Source: Modestobacter sp. VKM Ac-2977 (GTDB lineage Bacteria; Actinomycetota; Actinomycetes; Mycobacteriales; Geodermatophilaceae). From it: a stretch of DNA of 64,000 nucleotides. The notes beneath the pieces are model-generated. The model had not been told where the DNA came from. It saw nothing but the letters and a program-made list of their open reading frames with translations, and ran no database searches. Both the position numbers and the translations under genes were made by a program. The stretch spans positions 218,060-282,059 of the forward strand of contig NZ_JAPVBQ010000003.1 in assembly GCF_026968045.1 (NCBI RefSeq), written 5' to 3'. Of this stretch, positions 8,927 to 16,960 are shown piece by piece. Within the stretch, counting starts at the first letter, position 1, and each line of letters begins with the position of its first letter.

Positions 8927-10365
8927 GGCTGACGGTCCTCGCTCTGGTCGTTGTTCGCCGGCCCGATGACCGGCGGCGGGGTCGGCCGGCCGCCCTCCGG
9001 CCGGGCCGTGGCCGGGCCCACCGCGCGGAACGTCCCGGTGTCGACGGCGTCGAAGGTGGAGTGCAGGTCCAGCTCGGCCTCGATCACCCGGGCCAGCCGG
9101 CGCACGCCCTCCCGGATCTGGTGCGGCTCGGGGTAGCAGTAGGACAACCGCATGTGCTCCCGGCCACCACCGTCGGCGTAGAAGCCGATGCCGGGCACGT
9201 AGGCGACGTGGGCGGCGACCGCGCGCGGTTGCATGAGCTTGGCGTCCAGGCCGTGCGGCAGCTTCAGCCAGACGTAGAACCCGCCCTCCGGCTTGGTCCA
9301 GGTGGTGCCCGGCGGCATGAGCGCGGTGAGCGACTCCAGCGTGGCGTCCCGCCGCTCGCGGTACAGCTCGGTGAAGACCTTGATCTGCTCGCGCCAGGGC
9401 TGGGTGTCCAGGTACCGGGCGACCGCGTACTGGGTGAGCGAGGGCGGGCAGAGGACCTGCGCCTCGGTGGCGAGCACCAGCTTCTCCCGCACGGCCAGCG
9501 GGGCCAGCACCCAGCCCACGCGCAGACCCGGGGAGAAGGTCTTCGAGAACGACCCCAGGTAGATGACCCGGTGCTCGTTACGGGCGCGCAGCGCGCGCAT
9601 CGGCTCCTTGTCGAAGCCGAGCAGACCGTACGGGTTGTCCTCGATGACCAGCAGGTCGTACTGCTCGGCGATCGCCATGATCGCCTCGCGGCGCACCTCG
9701 GTCAGCGTGACGCCGGCGGGGTTGTGGAAGTTCGGCACCGTGTAGAGGAACTTCACGCGGTCACCGCGGGCCCGGCACTCCAGCAGGGCCTCCTCCAGCG
9801 CCTCGGGGATCAGCCCGTCGTCGTCCATCGCGACGTGCCGGACCTGGGCCTGGGCGGCCTGGAAGACCCCGAGGGCCCCGACGTAGGACGGCGCCTCGGC
9901 GAGGATGACGTCACCGGGGTCGACGAAGACGCGGGTCACGAGGTCGAGCCCCTGCTGGGAGCCGACGGTGACGACCACCTCGCTGGGCGAGGCGTCGGTG
10001 ATGCCCTCCAGGGCCATGACGTCGCAGATCCGCTCCCGCAGCCGGGGCTCACCCTGGCCGGAGCCGTACTGGAGGGTCTGGGCGCCCATGTCGGACACCA
10101 GCTCGCCGATCATCGACCCGACGGCGTCCAGCGGCAGAGCGGTGACCGCGGGCATGCCCCCGGCGAGCGAGACGACCTCGGGCCGGCTGACCACGGAGAA
10201 CAGCGCCCGGATCTCCGAGCTCTTCATGCCGTGGGTGCGTGCTGCGTACCGGTCGGCCAAGGGGTCCAGCCGCGGGTGTCGCGGGGAGACGTGCGGGGAC
10301 GCACCGCTGGAGTGCGCCCCGGCCTGACCGGTTCCGACCGAGGGGCCGGGCACAGGAGGGGTCAC
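8923..10365 (-). CDS. PLP-dependent class I/II aminotransferase (LysN/MocR-domain type)
   Basis: The 480 residues carry the fold-type I core: VVVTVGSQQGLDLVTRVFVD, the aspartate-containing IEDNPYGLL and the PLP-lysine motif GSFSKTFSPGLRVGW. The start of the fold, RALFSVVSRPEVVSLAGGMP, resembles 2-aminoadipate transaminases and the catalytic half of MocR regulators, but no winged helix is present. The last 40 residues are Pro-rich and dispensable-looking. The substrate cannot be read from sequence. The gene overlaps the D-Ala ligase gene, and an amino-acid supply role there is only an inference. GTG start at 10365 with GAGAGG upstream. Confidence 0.9.
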   Translation of the reverse strand: MTPPVPGPSVGTGQAGAHSSGASPHVSPRHPRLDPLADRYAARTHGMKSSEIRALFSVVSRPEVVSLAGGMPAVTALPLDAVGSMIGELVSDMGAQTLQYGSGQGEPRLRERICDVMALEGITDASPSEVVVTVGSQQGLDLVTRVFVDPGDVILAEAPSYVGALGVFQAAQAQVRHVAMDDDGLIPEALEEALLECRARGDRVKFLYTVPNFHNPAGVTLTEVRREAIMAIAEQYDLLVIEDNPYGLLGFDKEPMRALRARNEHRVIYLGSFSKTFSPGLRVGWVLAPLAVREKLVLATEAQVLCPPSLTQYAVARYLDTQPWREQIKVFTELYRERRDATLESLTALMPPGTTWTKPEGGFYVWLKLPHGLDAKLMQPRAVAAHVAYVPGIGFYADGGGREHMRLSYCYPEPHQIREGVRRLARVIEAELDLHSTFDAVDTGTFRAVGPATARPEGGRPTPPPVIGPANNDQSEDRQP

Positions 10366-10400
10366 CTCTCGGAGTCTATGCCCGCCTCACTGCCGGCCGT

Positions 10401-11531
10401 TCAGCCGCGGGCGGGCAGCAGGAAGGTGCCGGTCGGCGGGTCGGCATCGGCGGGCAGGAACAGCCGCTGGACGGCGGCCACCACGGCCTGGGCGACGGTG
10501 CTGCGCAGCCGGGCGTCCAGCAGCAGCAGCCGGTCGACCGGGTGGGAGAGGTAGCCGCAGTCGATCCGGACGGCGGGCATCCTCGTCATGCGCAGGATGT
10601 CCCAGGTCTTGGGGTGGGAACCGCAGTCGAGCATGCCGGTGCGGGCGATGACCTCGCGGCGCACCAGGTTGGCGAACTCCTCGCCGACCGTGGAGCTCGC
10701 CCCGGACCCGGTGCCGTAGTAGTAGCTGGCGACGCCGCGGGCGTGCGCCGACCCGTGGGCCTCCATGTGCAGGGAGAGGAAGAGGTCGGCGCGCGCCTGG
10801 TTGGCGAAGGCGGTGCGGTCCTCTGCGGTCTGGTCCACGGTGCGGCCGCGGGTGAGGTAGACCGTGGCGCCCGCGGCGGCCAGCCGGCCCTCGATCCGGG
10901 AGGCGAGGTCGAAGACCAGGTCGGCCTCGGTGGTCTCGCCGGCCGTGTACCCGCTGTCCGCCCCGCCGTGGCCGGGGTCGATGACGATGACCCGGCCGAT
11001 CAGGTGCGGCCCGGAGTCGACCAGCGAGGCGCTCTGCCGCAGCAGCTGCGGCCGGCCGCCGGTGACCCGGCGGCCCAGCTGCTTGAGCGCGCGCAACGTC
11101 GCCGGACCGCACGTGCCGTCGGCGGTCAGCCCGTAGTCGCGCTGGAACGCCCGCAGGCCCAGCTCGGTGTCGGCGCCCAGCATGCCGTCGGCCCGGCCGG
11201 CGTCGTAGCCGAGCTCCAGCAGCAGCTCCTGGAGCCGGCGGACGTCGTCCCCTCGGGTCGGCCGCTCGGGGTCGAACCGCAGCAGCCGGTCGCCCAGGGA
11301 CCAGCGTGCCTCGTGCAGTGCCCGGTAGGTCTCGTCGCCCACCCGGCCGTCGACCGAGAGCCCGCGCACCTGCTGGAAGTGCCGGACGGCGAGCTCGGTC
11401 GCTGCGTCGTAGCCCGCGTCGTCCGGACGCTCTGGTCGCTCCGGCTCATCGGTCAGCAGGCCGAGGGAACGGAGCATGGCCTGCACCTCCGCCACGGCGG
11501 GACCGGTGCTGCCAGGTCGCAGGACGTCCAT
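10401..11531 (-). CDS. cwlM: CwlM-type N-acetylmuramoyl-L-alanine amidase family protein
   Basis: The 376 residues hold two peptidoglycan-binding repeats (about 5-75 and 85-150) and a C-terminal Amidase_3 domain from IVIDPGHGGADSGYTAGE. There is no signal peptide, as in mycobacterial CwlM, a cytoplasmic regulator of MurA. The zinc histidines are present (DPGHGG, LSLHMEAH) and the glutamate of ETTEADL is retained. The late catalytic glutamate region reads RIDCGYLSHP, with Asp where active amidases have Glu. The ATG at 11531 is chosen by homology; GAGGAG lies about 15 nt upstream. Position beside trxAB matches M. tuberculosis. Confidence 0.88.
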   Translation of the reverse strand: MDVLRPGSTGPAVAEVQAMLRSLGLLTDEPERPERPDDAGYDAATELAVRHFQQVRGLSVDGRVGDETYRALHEARWSLGDRLLRFDPERPTRGDDVRRLQELLLELGYDAGRADGMLGADTELGLRAFQRDYGLTADGTCGPATLRALKQLGRRVTGGRPQLLRQSASLVDSGPHLIGRVIVIDPGHGGADSGYTAGETTEADLVFDLASRIEGRLAAAGATVYLTRGRTVDQTAEDRTAFANQARADLFLSLHMEAHGSAHARGVASYYYGTGSGASSTVGEEFANLVRREVIARTGMLDCGSHPKTWDILRMTRMPAVRIDCGYLSHPVDRLLLLDARLRSTVAQAVVAAVQRLFLPADADPPTGTFLLPARG

Positions 11532-11668
11532 GCGCAGGTCGTCGCTCCTCGCTCGGGTCAGGACGGCCGGTCGAGGCCGCTGGGGACGATTGTGGCGGGT
11601 GTGCACGACCGGGCAGTGCACCGGGTGACCCGGTACCCCTGTCCGGGTGACCGTCCCCCGGGACGGGC

Positions 11669-11702
11669 GAGGCCCGCCGGTCCGGGTGGACGGGCGGGCC
11701 TC
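11669..11702 (-). terminator. Terminator of the trxB-trxA unit
   Basis: Arms gaggcccgcc (11669-11678) and ggcgggcctc (11693-11702) pair perfectly, with an inner GTCC/GGAC stem. It lies 66 nt past the trxA stop, before the cwlM start. Confidence 0.7.
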
Positions 11703-11768
11703 ACCATGCGATCCGCGCCGCAGCGCGGTGGCTGCGGTGCCGCGTCGGCCGGTGGCCGGCCCGACGGA

Positions 11769-12098
11769 TCAGAGGTAGTCGGACAGGTCCGACAGGATGG
11801 CGCCCTTGGGCTTGGCGCCGATGATGCTCTTGACCGGCTTGCCACCCTGGAAGACCGTCATGGTCGGGATCGACATGACCTGGTAGTCACGGGCGATCTG
11901 CGGGTTCTCGTCGATGTTGAGCTTGGCGATCGTCAGCTTGTCGGCGTGCTCGGCCGCGATCTCCTCCAGCACGGGGGCGACCATCTTGCACGGCCCGCAC
12001 CACTCGGCCCAGAAGTCGACCAGCACGGGCTTGTCGCTGCCCAGGACGTCACTCGCGAAGCTCGAGTCGGTGACGGTCACGGTGTTCTTGCCTGCCAT
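11769..12098 (-). CDS. trxA: Thioredoxin
   Basis: The 109-residue thioredoxin has the redox site WCGPC in VDFWAEWCGPCKMVAPVLEE and the cis-proline motif MSIPTMTVF. It reduces protein disulfides with electrons from TrxB. A good ribosome binding site (AAGGAG) precedes the ATG at 12098. It follows trxB after 58 nt, which include a 17-bp tandem duplication, and is probably co-transcribed from the SigR-type promoter upstream of trxB. Confidence 0.97.
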   Translation of the reverse strand: MAGKNTVTVTDSSFASDVLGSDKPVLVDFWAEWCGPCKMVAPVLEEIAAEHADKLTIAKLNIDENPQIARDYQVMSIPTMTVFQGGKPVKSIIGAKPKGAILSDLSDYL

Positions 12099-12127
12099 GG
12101 TGCTGCTCCTTGCTCAGAGGGGACGGT

Positions 12128-12161
12128 GCAGTCTGTGGTTCAGCGCAGTCTGTGGTTCAGC
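12128..12161. repeat. 17-bp perfect tandem duplication at the trxB 3' end
   Basis: GCAGTCTGTGGTTCAGC is present twice in direct succession, at 12128-12144 and 12145-12161. The second copy contains the trxB stop codon (minus strand, 12157-12159), the first lies in the trxB-trxA spacer. It looks like a slip-strand duplication. Confidence 0.9.
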
Positions 12162-13173
12162 GCTCGTCGAATGTCTCGGCGAGCCAGCGCTCGGCGTCGA
12201 TGGCCGCGGCGGCGCCGGTGCCGGCCGAGGTGATCGCCTGCCGGTAGATGTGGTCGACGACGTCGCCGCAGGCGAAGACGCCGTTGACGCTGGTGTCGGT
12301 CGTCGGGTGGGAGACCACCACGTACCCCTCGTCGTCCAGCTTCAACTGCCCGACGAAGAGCTCGGTGCGGGGGTCGTGGCCGATTGCGACGAACATGCCG
12401 GAGACCGGGAGCTGCTCCGTCGCGCCGGTGGCCACGTCGGTCAGCTCCACCGCCTCGACCGTCGTGTCGCCGTGCACCTCGGTGACCTGCTTGCCCAGTG
12501 CCCAGCGGATCTTCTCGTTGTCCTGCGCGCGCTTGACCATGATCTTCGACGCGCGCAGCTCCTCGCGCCGGTGCACCACGGTGACCGACTTGGCGAAGCG
12601 GGTGAGGAAGGTGGCCTCCTCCATCGCCGAGTCGCCGCCGCCGACGACCGCGATGTCCTGGTCGCGGAAGAAGAAGCCGTCGCAGGTGGCGCAGGCGGAG
12701 ACACCACGGCCGAGCAGTCGCTGCTCGTTGTCCAGCCCGAGGTAGCGGTACTTGGAGCCGGTGGCGACGATGACGGCGTGCGCGCGGTGCACCTCGTCGC
12801 CGACCTTGATGATCTTCGGGTCGACCGTGAGGTCGACCTCGGTGACGTCCCTGGCGACCAGCTCTGCGCCGAAGCGCTCGGCCTGGGTGCGCATGTCGTC
12901 CATCAGCTGCGGGCCCTGGACGCCCTCGGGGAAGCCGGGGAAGTTCTCGACCTCGGTGGTGGTCATCAGTGCACCGCCGAACTGGGACCCCTCGAACACG
13001 AGGGGGTGCAGGTTCGCGCGGGCGGCGTACGTGGCAGCGGTGTACCCGGCGGGACCGGACCCGATGATGATCAGGTCGCGGATCCCGTCGTGCTCGGCCG
13101 GAGGGATCTCCGGGGCGGCACTGGTCGGGACCGTCAGGCCGGGAGTGGGGTCGTTGCTCGTCACAGGCGGCAC
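12157..13173 (-). CDS. trxB: Thioredoxin reductase (NADPH)
   Basis: FAD/NADPH oxidoreductase with FAD motif [20 protein letters not shown], active-site CATC in [16 protein letters not shown], the NADPH motif [15 protein letters not shown], and a C-terminal FAD block VFACGDVVD. From the GTG at 13173 it is 338 residues. An in-frame GTG at 13164 is equally plausible and may be the true leaderless start for the SigR-type promoter at 13174-13199. There is no Shine-Dalgarno sequence at either. trxA follows downstream. Confidence 0.96.
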   Translation of the reverse strand: MPPVTSNDPTPGLTVPTSAAPEIPPAEHDGIRDLIIIGSGPAGYTAATYAARANLHPLVFEGSQFGGALMTTTEVENFPGFPEGVQGPQLMDDMRTQAERFGAELVARDVTEVDLTVDPKIIKVGDEVHRAHAVIVATGSKYRYLGLDNEQRLLGRGVSACATCDGFFFRDQDIAVVGGGDSAMEEATFLTRFAKSVTVVHRREELRASKIMVKRAQDNEKIRWALGKQVTEVHGDTTVEAVELTDVATGATEQLPVSGMFVAIGHDPRTELFVGQLKLDDEGYVVVSHPTTDTSVNGVFACGDVVDHIYRQAITSAGTGAAAAIDAERWLAETFDER

Positions 13174-13199
13174 AACGGACAGCCTAGGGCGGTCATTCC
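13174..13199 (-). promoter_or_regulatory. SigR/SigH-type (thiol stress) promoter of trxB
   Basis: On the minus strand GGAAT (13195-13199) and GTT (13174-13176) are separated by exactly 18 nt, the SigR (mycobacterial SigH) consensus that drives trxBA in Streptomyces. The predicted transcription start falls at about 13165-13167, next to the GTG at 13164. A housekeeping-like TAGGCT also lies inside the spacer, 7 nt before the GTG at 13173, so two overlapping promoters are possible. Confidence 0.75.
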
Positions 13200-13221
13200 C
13201 TGGGGGCGGCCGGGTCCTTCG

Positions 13222-14853
13222 TCAGCCGGCTGCGGTGACGCTGACCTCGGCCAGGTCGGCGCTGAAGCCCTCGTCGACGGGGACGAGGCCGGTCACCCAC
13301 ACCAGCACGTACCGGGTGGTCGCCGGCTCGGCGAACTCCAGCACGTCCTCGCCGGTCAGCTCCGCAGAGGCGGCGACGTCGAACGCCTCCAGCCCGGCGT
13401 CCGGTGAACCGCCGGTGCGCACCTCCACGGTCGCCCCGGGCCGGGTCGTCTGCAGCGCGACGCTGCTCACCGGCTGCTCGCTGCCCAGGTCGTACAGGAC
13501 GCCGACGCCGGGCTTCAGGTTGCCGAAGTCGGCCGAGCCCCGGTAGTTCAGCGTCGACCACGCGGTGCTCGGGTCGCCGTCGAAGGACAGCGGGACATCG
13601 TCGTCGTTCTCCGGCTCGCCGTCGCCGAACGGGTCGAACACCGCGGCGCCGGTGAGGGGCACCGGGGCGCCGGCGGCCGGCGGGGCCGGTGCCGGCTCCT
13701 CACCGGGTGCCGGTGCGGCAGCGGCGGTGGTGCTGGACTCCGGCGTCGACCCGGTCGGACCGCCCTCGACGCTGCCCGCCACGGAGAGCACGTTGGTGCC
13801 GAACCACCATCCGATGGCCACGACGAGGGCCAGCGCCAGCAGCGGCAGCCCGATCACGGCCAGCCGCCGCCGGGCGGACGACGACGCCTCGCGCTCGGCG
13901 ACACCGTCGTCCTCGGCCACGAGGGTCTCGTCGAGGACGAGGTCGTCCTCGACGTCCCGGTAGCCCGCGGGCCCGGCGGACAGCGGGCGGGGCAGCGACG
14001 CCCCGGGGACGGGGGGCAGGTGGTTCCGCACCAGCCGGACCGGCTGGTCCGCGTCGTCGCCCTCGACTGCGTCGGCGTCGGCCAGGTCGCGCCGGTCGCG
14101 CAGGCGGCGCACCCAGCCGCTGTCGGTGAGGCCGTCGGGCCGGGCGCTCTCCTGCGGGCCGGTACGCGGACGCTCGACGAGCAGCGAGACCATCGTGGTC
14201 ACGCTCGACAGCCCGGTGGCCGGGTCGGTGGAGCGGGCCCGGCGCACCAGGGCGGCGAGGTCGGGCGACGAGATCTCGGCGGGCTGGGCGCCGGACAGGC
14301 CGGTCAGGCACAGCTCCAGCAGCGCCCCCAGGGCGGTGATGTCGCCCTTCTCGGTGCCGCTGGCCGCCGGCACCGACAGCAGGCCGACCAGGCCGCCGGG
14401 ACGCAGCACGACGTGCTCGGGCGTGAGGCCGCCGACGGCCAGGCCCACCCGGTGGGCCTCCGCGACTCCCTCGGCCAGCCGGCGGACCACCGCGCGCGCC
14501 TCGCGCTCGGACAGCGGGCCCTCGGCGGCGAGCCGGTCGGAGAGCCGGATGCCCTCGATCCACTCGTTCACGACGTACGCGGCGCCGCCGGGCTCGGTGC
14601 GACCGGTGCCCTCTGCGGCGTCGTAGACCATCGCCAGCGCGGGGGTCGCCAGCCCACCCGCGGTCAGCGCGCGGTTGATCCACTCCCGCGCGGCCGGGCC
14701 GCCGGGGGTGTGCACCCGCAGCGCCACGTCACGGTTGAGCACCCGGTCACGGGCGCGCCAGGTGCGGATGACGCCGGTGGGCGTCTCCTCGTCGGGGGCC
14801 ACCTGGTCCAGCGGGCGGTAGCGGTCGGGCAGGCCGGTTGTCGTCGACGTCAC
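13222..14853 (-). CDS. Membrane pseudokinase with extracellular discoidin-like domain (MviN C-terminal equivalent)
   Basis: Three parts are visible in 543 residues. Residues 1-230 resemble a Ser/Thr kinase but lack catalysis: the VAIK lysine is absent (DVALRVH, 42-48), the HRD loop is GLTPEH (142-147), and no DFG is seen. One TM helix spans 331-351. After a Pro/Ala linker, 400-543 form a beta-rich, carbohydrate-binding/discoidin-like domain (LSFDGDPSTAWST). M. tuberculosis MviN carries the same order (pseudokinase, TM, carbohydrate-binding-like domain) fused to MurJ and binds FhaA through it. Here it is a separate gene 70 nt downstream of murJ. GTG start. Confidence 0.82.
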   Translation of the reverse strand: MTSTTTGLPDRYRPLDQVAPDEETPTGVIRTWRARDRVLNRDVALRVHTPGGPAAREWINRALTAGGLATPALAMVYDAAEGTGRTEPGGAAYVVNEWIEGIRLSDRLAAEGPLSEREARAVVRRLAEGVAEAHRVGLAVGGLTPEHVVLRPGGLVGLLSVPAASGTEKGDITALGALLELCLTGLSGAQPAEISSPDLAALVRRARSTDPATGLSSVTTMVSLLVERPRTGPQESARPDGLTDSGWVRRLRDRRDLADADAVEGDDADQPVRLVRNHLPPVPGASLPRPLSAGPAGYRDVEDDLVLDETLVAEDDGVAEREASSSARRRLAVIGLPLLALALVVAIGWWFGTNVLSVAGSVEGGPTGSTPESSTTAAAAPAPGEEPAPAPPAAGAPVPLTGAAVFDPFGDGEPENDDDVPLSFDGDPSTAWSTLNYRGSADFGNLKPGVGVLYDLGSEQPVSSVALQTTRPGATVEVRTGGSPDAGLEAFDVAASAELTGEDVLEFAEPATTRYVLVWVTGLVPVDEGFSADLAEVSVTAAG

Positions 14854-14923
14854 GGACGCTGCCGACCCCCTGCTCGTTCACGGCCGGGAACGGCGCCCCC
14901 GGTTCCGGCCCGAGACCGCCTGG

Positions 14924-16960
14924 TCACCGTGAGCGCCCGAGTCGAGCCCGGACCCCGGCCAGTGCGTCCCGGAGCTCCGGGACACCGGCCATCACGGCAC
15001 CCGCGACGACCGCGCTGCCGATGACCACGGTACCGAGGACGACCGTCCCGAGCGAGCCCGGTACCGAGGTGCCCAGTGACCTGCCGGCGAGCGACACGGC
15101 GGCCCAGCCGAGGGCCCCGGCGACGGCCGAGACCGCGGTCATCCGGAGCACGGTGGTGCCTGCCTCGGCGCTGGCCCGGACGCCGAGCTTGCGCTCCAGG
15201 GCGATCGCGCCCACCACCCAGCCGGCGACGTAGGTGACGCTGGTGGCGATCATCAGGCCGGCCACGACGTGCTCCGGGTCGACCAACACCGGCACGAGCA
15301 GCAGCAGCGGCACCCGGACGGCGACCATCGCCACCTGGATGAGCGTCGGGGTCCGGGCGTCCTTCATGGCGTAGAACACCCGCAGCTGGAGCAGCGTCAC
15401 CGCCATCGGGAGCAGGCCGAACGCACCGACCGCGAGGGCGACGCCGACCTGCCGGGCGTCGTCGACGTCGGCGTTCCCGCGGGCGAAGGCCACGATGCCC
15501 ACGGCGGGGCCCAGCACCATCAGCAGGGCGGTCACCGGCAGCAGGCCGGTCGCCGAGAGCCGGGTGCCGAGCGTGAGGTCGGAGACGACGCCGTCCATGT
15601 CGCGCCGGGCGGCCGCCCGGCTCATCCGGGGGAGGAGGGCGGTGAGCAGCGCGACGCCGATGATCCCGTAGGGCATCTGGAACAGCAGGCTGGCGTTGCT
15701 GAACGCGAAGGGGCCGAGACCGCCGGCGTCGGCGGCGTCGTTGGCCACGTTGCTGGCGACGACGACCCCGATCTGGCTGACCAGCACGTAGCCGATCACC
15801 CAGAGCCCGAGCGTGCCGGCCTCCCCGAGCCCGGTGCCCCGCAGCTCCCACCGCGGTCGCAGCGGCACCCCGTGCCGGCCCAGCAGCGGCAGCAGCACGA
15901 ACGCCTGGACGGCGATGCCCAGGGTGGTGCCGATGCCGAGCAGCCAGACCTGGAAGGCGGTGATGGTGACCGGCGTCAGGTCGCCCGGCCCGGCCGCCAG
16001 GAGGAAGACCGCCCCGGTGGCGATCACCACGATGTTGTTCAGCACCGGCGCCCAGGCCGGTGGACCGAACACCTGACGCGCGTTGAGCACCGCCGTCGCG
16101 AGCGCGCCGACCCCGTAGAAGACGATCTCGACCAGCAGGATCCGGGCCAGCCAGTTGGCCAGCTCCACCTGCTCGGGGTCCTCGTCGATGCCCATCAGCC
16201 AGGTCAGCGCCGGTGCCGCGAGCACGGCCACGACGGTGAGCGCGGCCAGGCCGACGGTGGCCAGGGTGAGCAGCCGCTGGGTGTACCGCACGCCCCCGTC
16301 GGCGTCCCGCTCCTGGGCGCTGACCAGCAGCGGGACGACGACCGAGGTCAGCACCCCGCCGAGCAGCAGCTCGTAGACGATGTTGGGCAGCGTGTTGGCC
16401 ACGGTGTAGGCGTTGCCGACCAGCCCGAAGCCGAGCGCGGCGGTGAGCACCACGGTGCGCAGGAAGCCGGTGAGCCGGGAGACCAGGCTCGCCACGGCCA
16501 TCGTCCCGGCCGCGCGCAGGATGCCGCCGCTGCCGCCGGAGCGGCCCTGGCGGACCTCGGTGTCCTCCGGCTCGTCCTCGAGGTAGCGCGGCACCGCTGG
16601 GATGACCGGGATGAGCTGGGTGTCGTCCGGGCCGGGCACGAAGCGCCGGGGTCGCGCGGGCGGCGGCACCGGGGGCAGCACGGCACGCCGGCGGGCGGCG
16701 TCGGCCGACCGGTCGCCCGCCGGCCGCGCCGCCGGGTAGCCGGCGGGTGGCGGCGGCAGGGGTCGCGGGGAGAGTGACGGGGCCAGGTTCTCGGGCTGGT
16801 TGCCGACCACCGGCGCGGGGACGGCGGTGGGAGGAGTGGGCGGCGGACCAGGCTGTGCCCCCCGGTACGGCGGCGGGGGCAGCGGTGCGGGCGTCCGGGG
16901 CCGCGCGTCGGGTGACCCGGTCCGTTGGTCCTCGGACCCGGCCGGTGGGCCGCCGCTCAC
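14924..16960 (-). CDS. murJ: Lipid II flippase MurJ (MviN family)
   Basis: Polytopic MOP-superfamily flippase that moves lipid II across the membrane. Residues 146-678 contain the core (GTMAVASLVSRLTGFLRTVV, NTLPNIVYELLLGGVL, and about 14 TM helices). Residues 1-145 are a Pro-rich cytoplasmic extension containing DDTQLIPVIP at 112-121, a plausible Ser/Thr-kinase and FHA recognition site (inference). Unlike mycobacterial MviN the protein ends after the TM core; the pseudokinase is the next gene. The GTG at 16960 overlaps the DUF6049 stop by 4 nt. Confidence 0.95.
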   Translation of the reverse strand: MSGGPPAGSEDQRTGSPDARPRTPAPLPPPPYRGAQPGPPPTPPTAVPAPVVGNQPENLAPSLSPRPLPPPPAGYPAARPAGDRSADAARRRAVLPPVPPPARPRRFVPGPDDTQLIPVIPAVPRYLEDEPEDTEVRQGRSGGSGGILRAAGTMAVASLVSRLTGFLRTVVLTAALGFGLVGNAYTVANTLPNIVYELLLGGVLTSVVVPLLVSAQERDADGGVRYTQRLLTLATVGLAALTVVAVLAAPALTWLMGIDEDPEQVELANWLARILLVEIVFYGVGALATAVLNARQVFGPPAWAPVLNNIVVIATGAVFLLAAGPGDLTPVTITAFQVWLLGIGTTLGIAVQAFVLLPLLGRHGVPLRPRWELRGTGLGEAGTLGLWVIGYVLVSQIGVVVASNVANDAADAGGLGPFAFSNASLLFQMPYGIIGVALLTALLPRMSRAAARRDMDGVVSDLTLGTRLSATGLLPVTALLMVLGPAVGIVAFARGNADVDDARQVGVALAVGAFGLLPMAVTLLQLRVFYAMKDARTPTLIQVAMVAVRVPLLLLVPVLVDPEHVVAGLMIATSVTYVAGWVVGAIALERKLGVRASAEAGTTVLRMTAVSAVAGALGWAAVSLAGRSLGTSVPGSLGTVVLGTVVIGSAVVAGAVMAGVPELRDALAGVRARLGRSR

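Noticed and set aside
11640-11768. Additional small gene between cwlM and trxA
   Set aside because: The stretch is filled by the trxA terminator hairpin and has no coding frame with family similarity.
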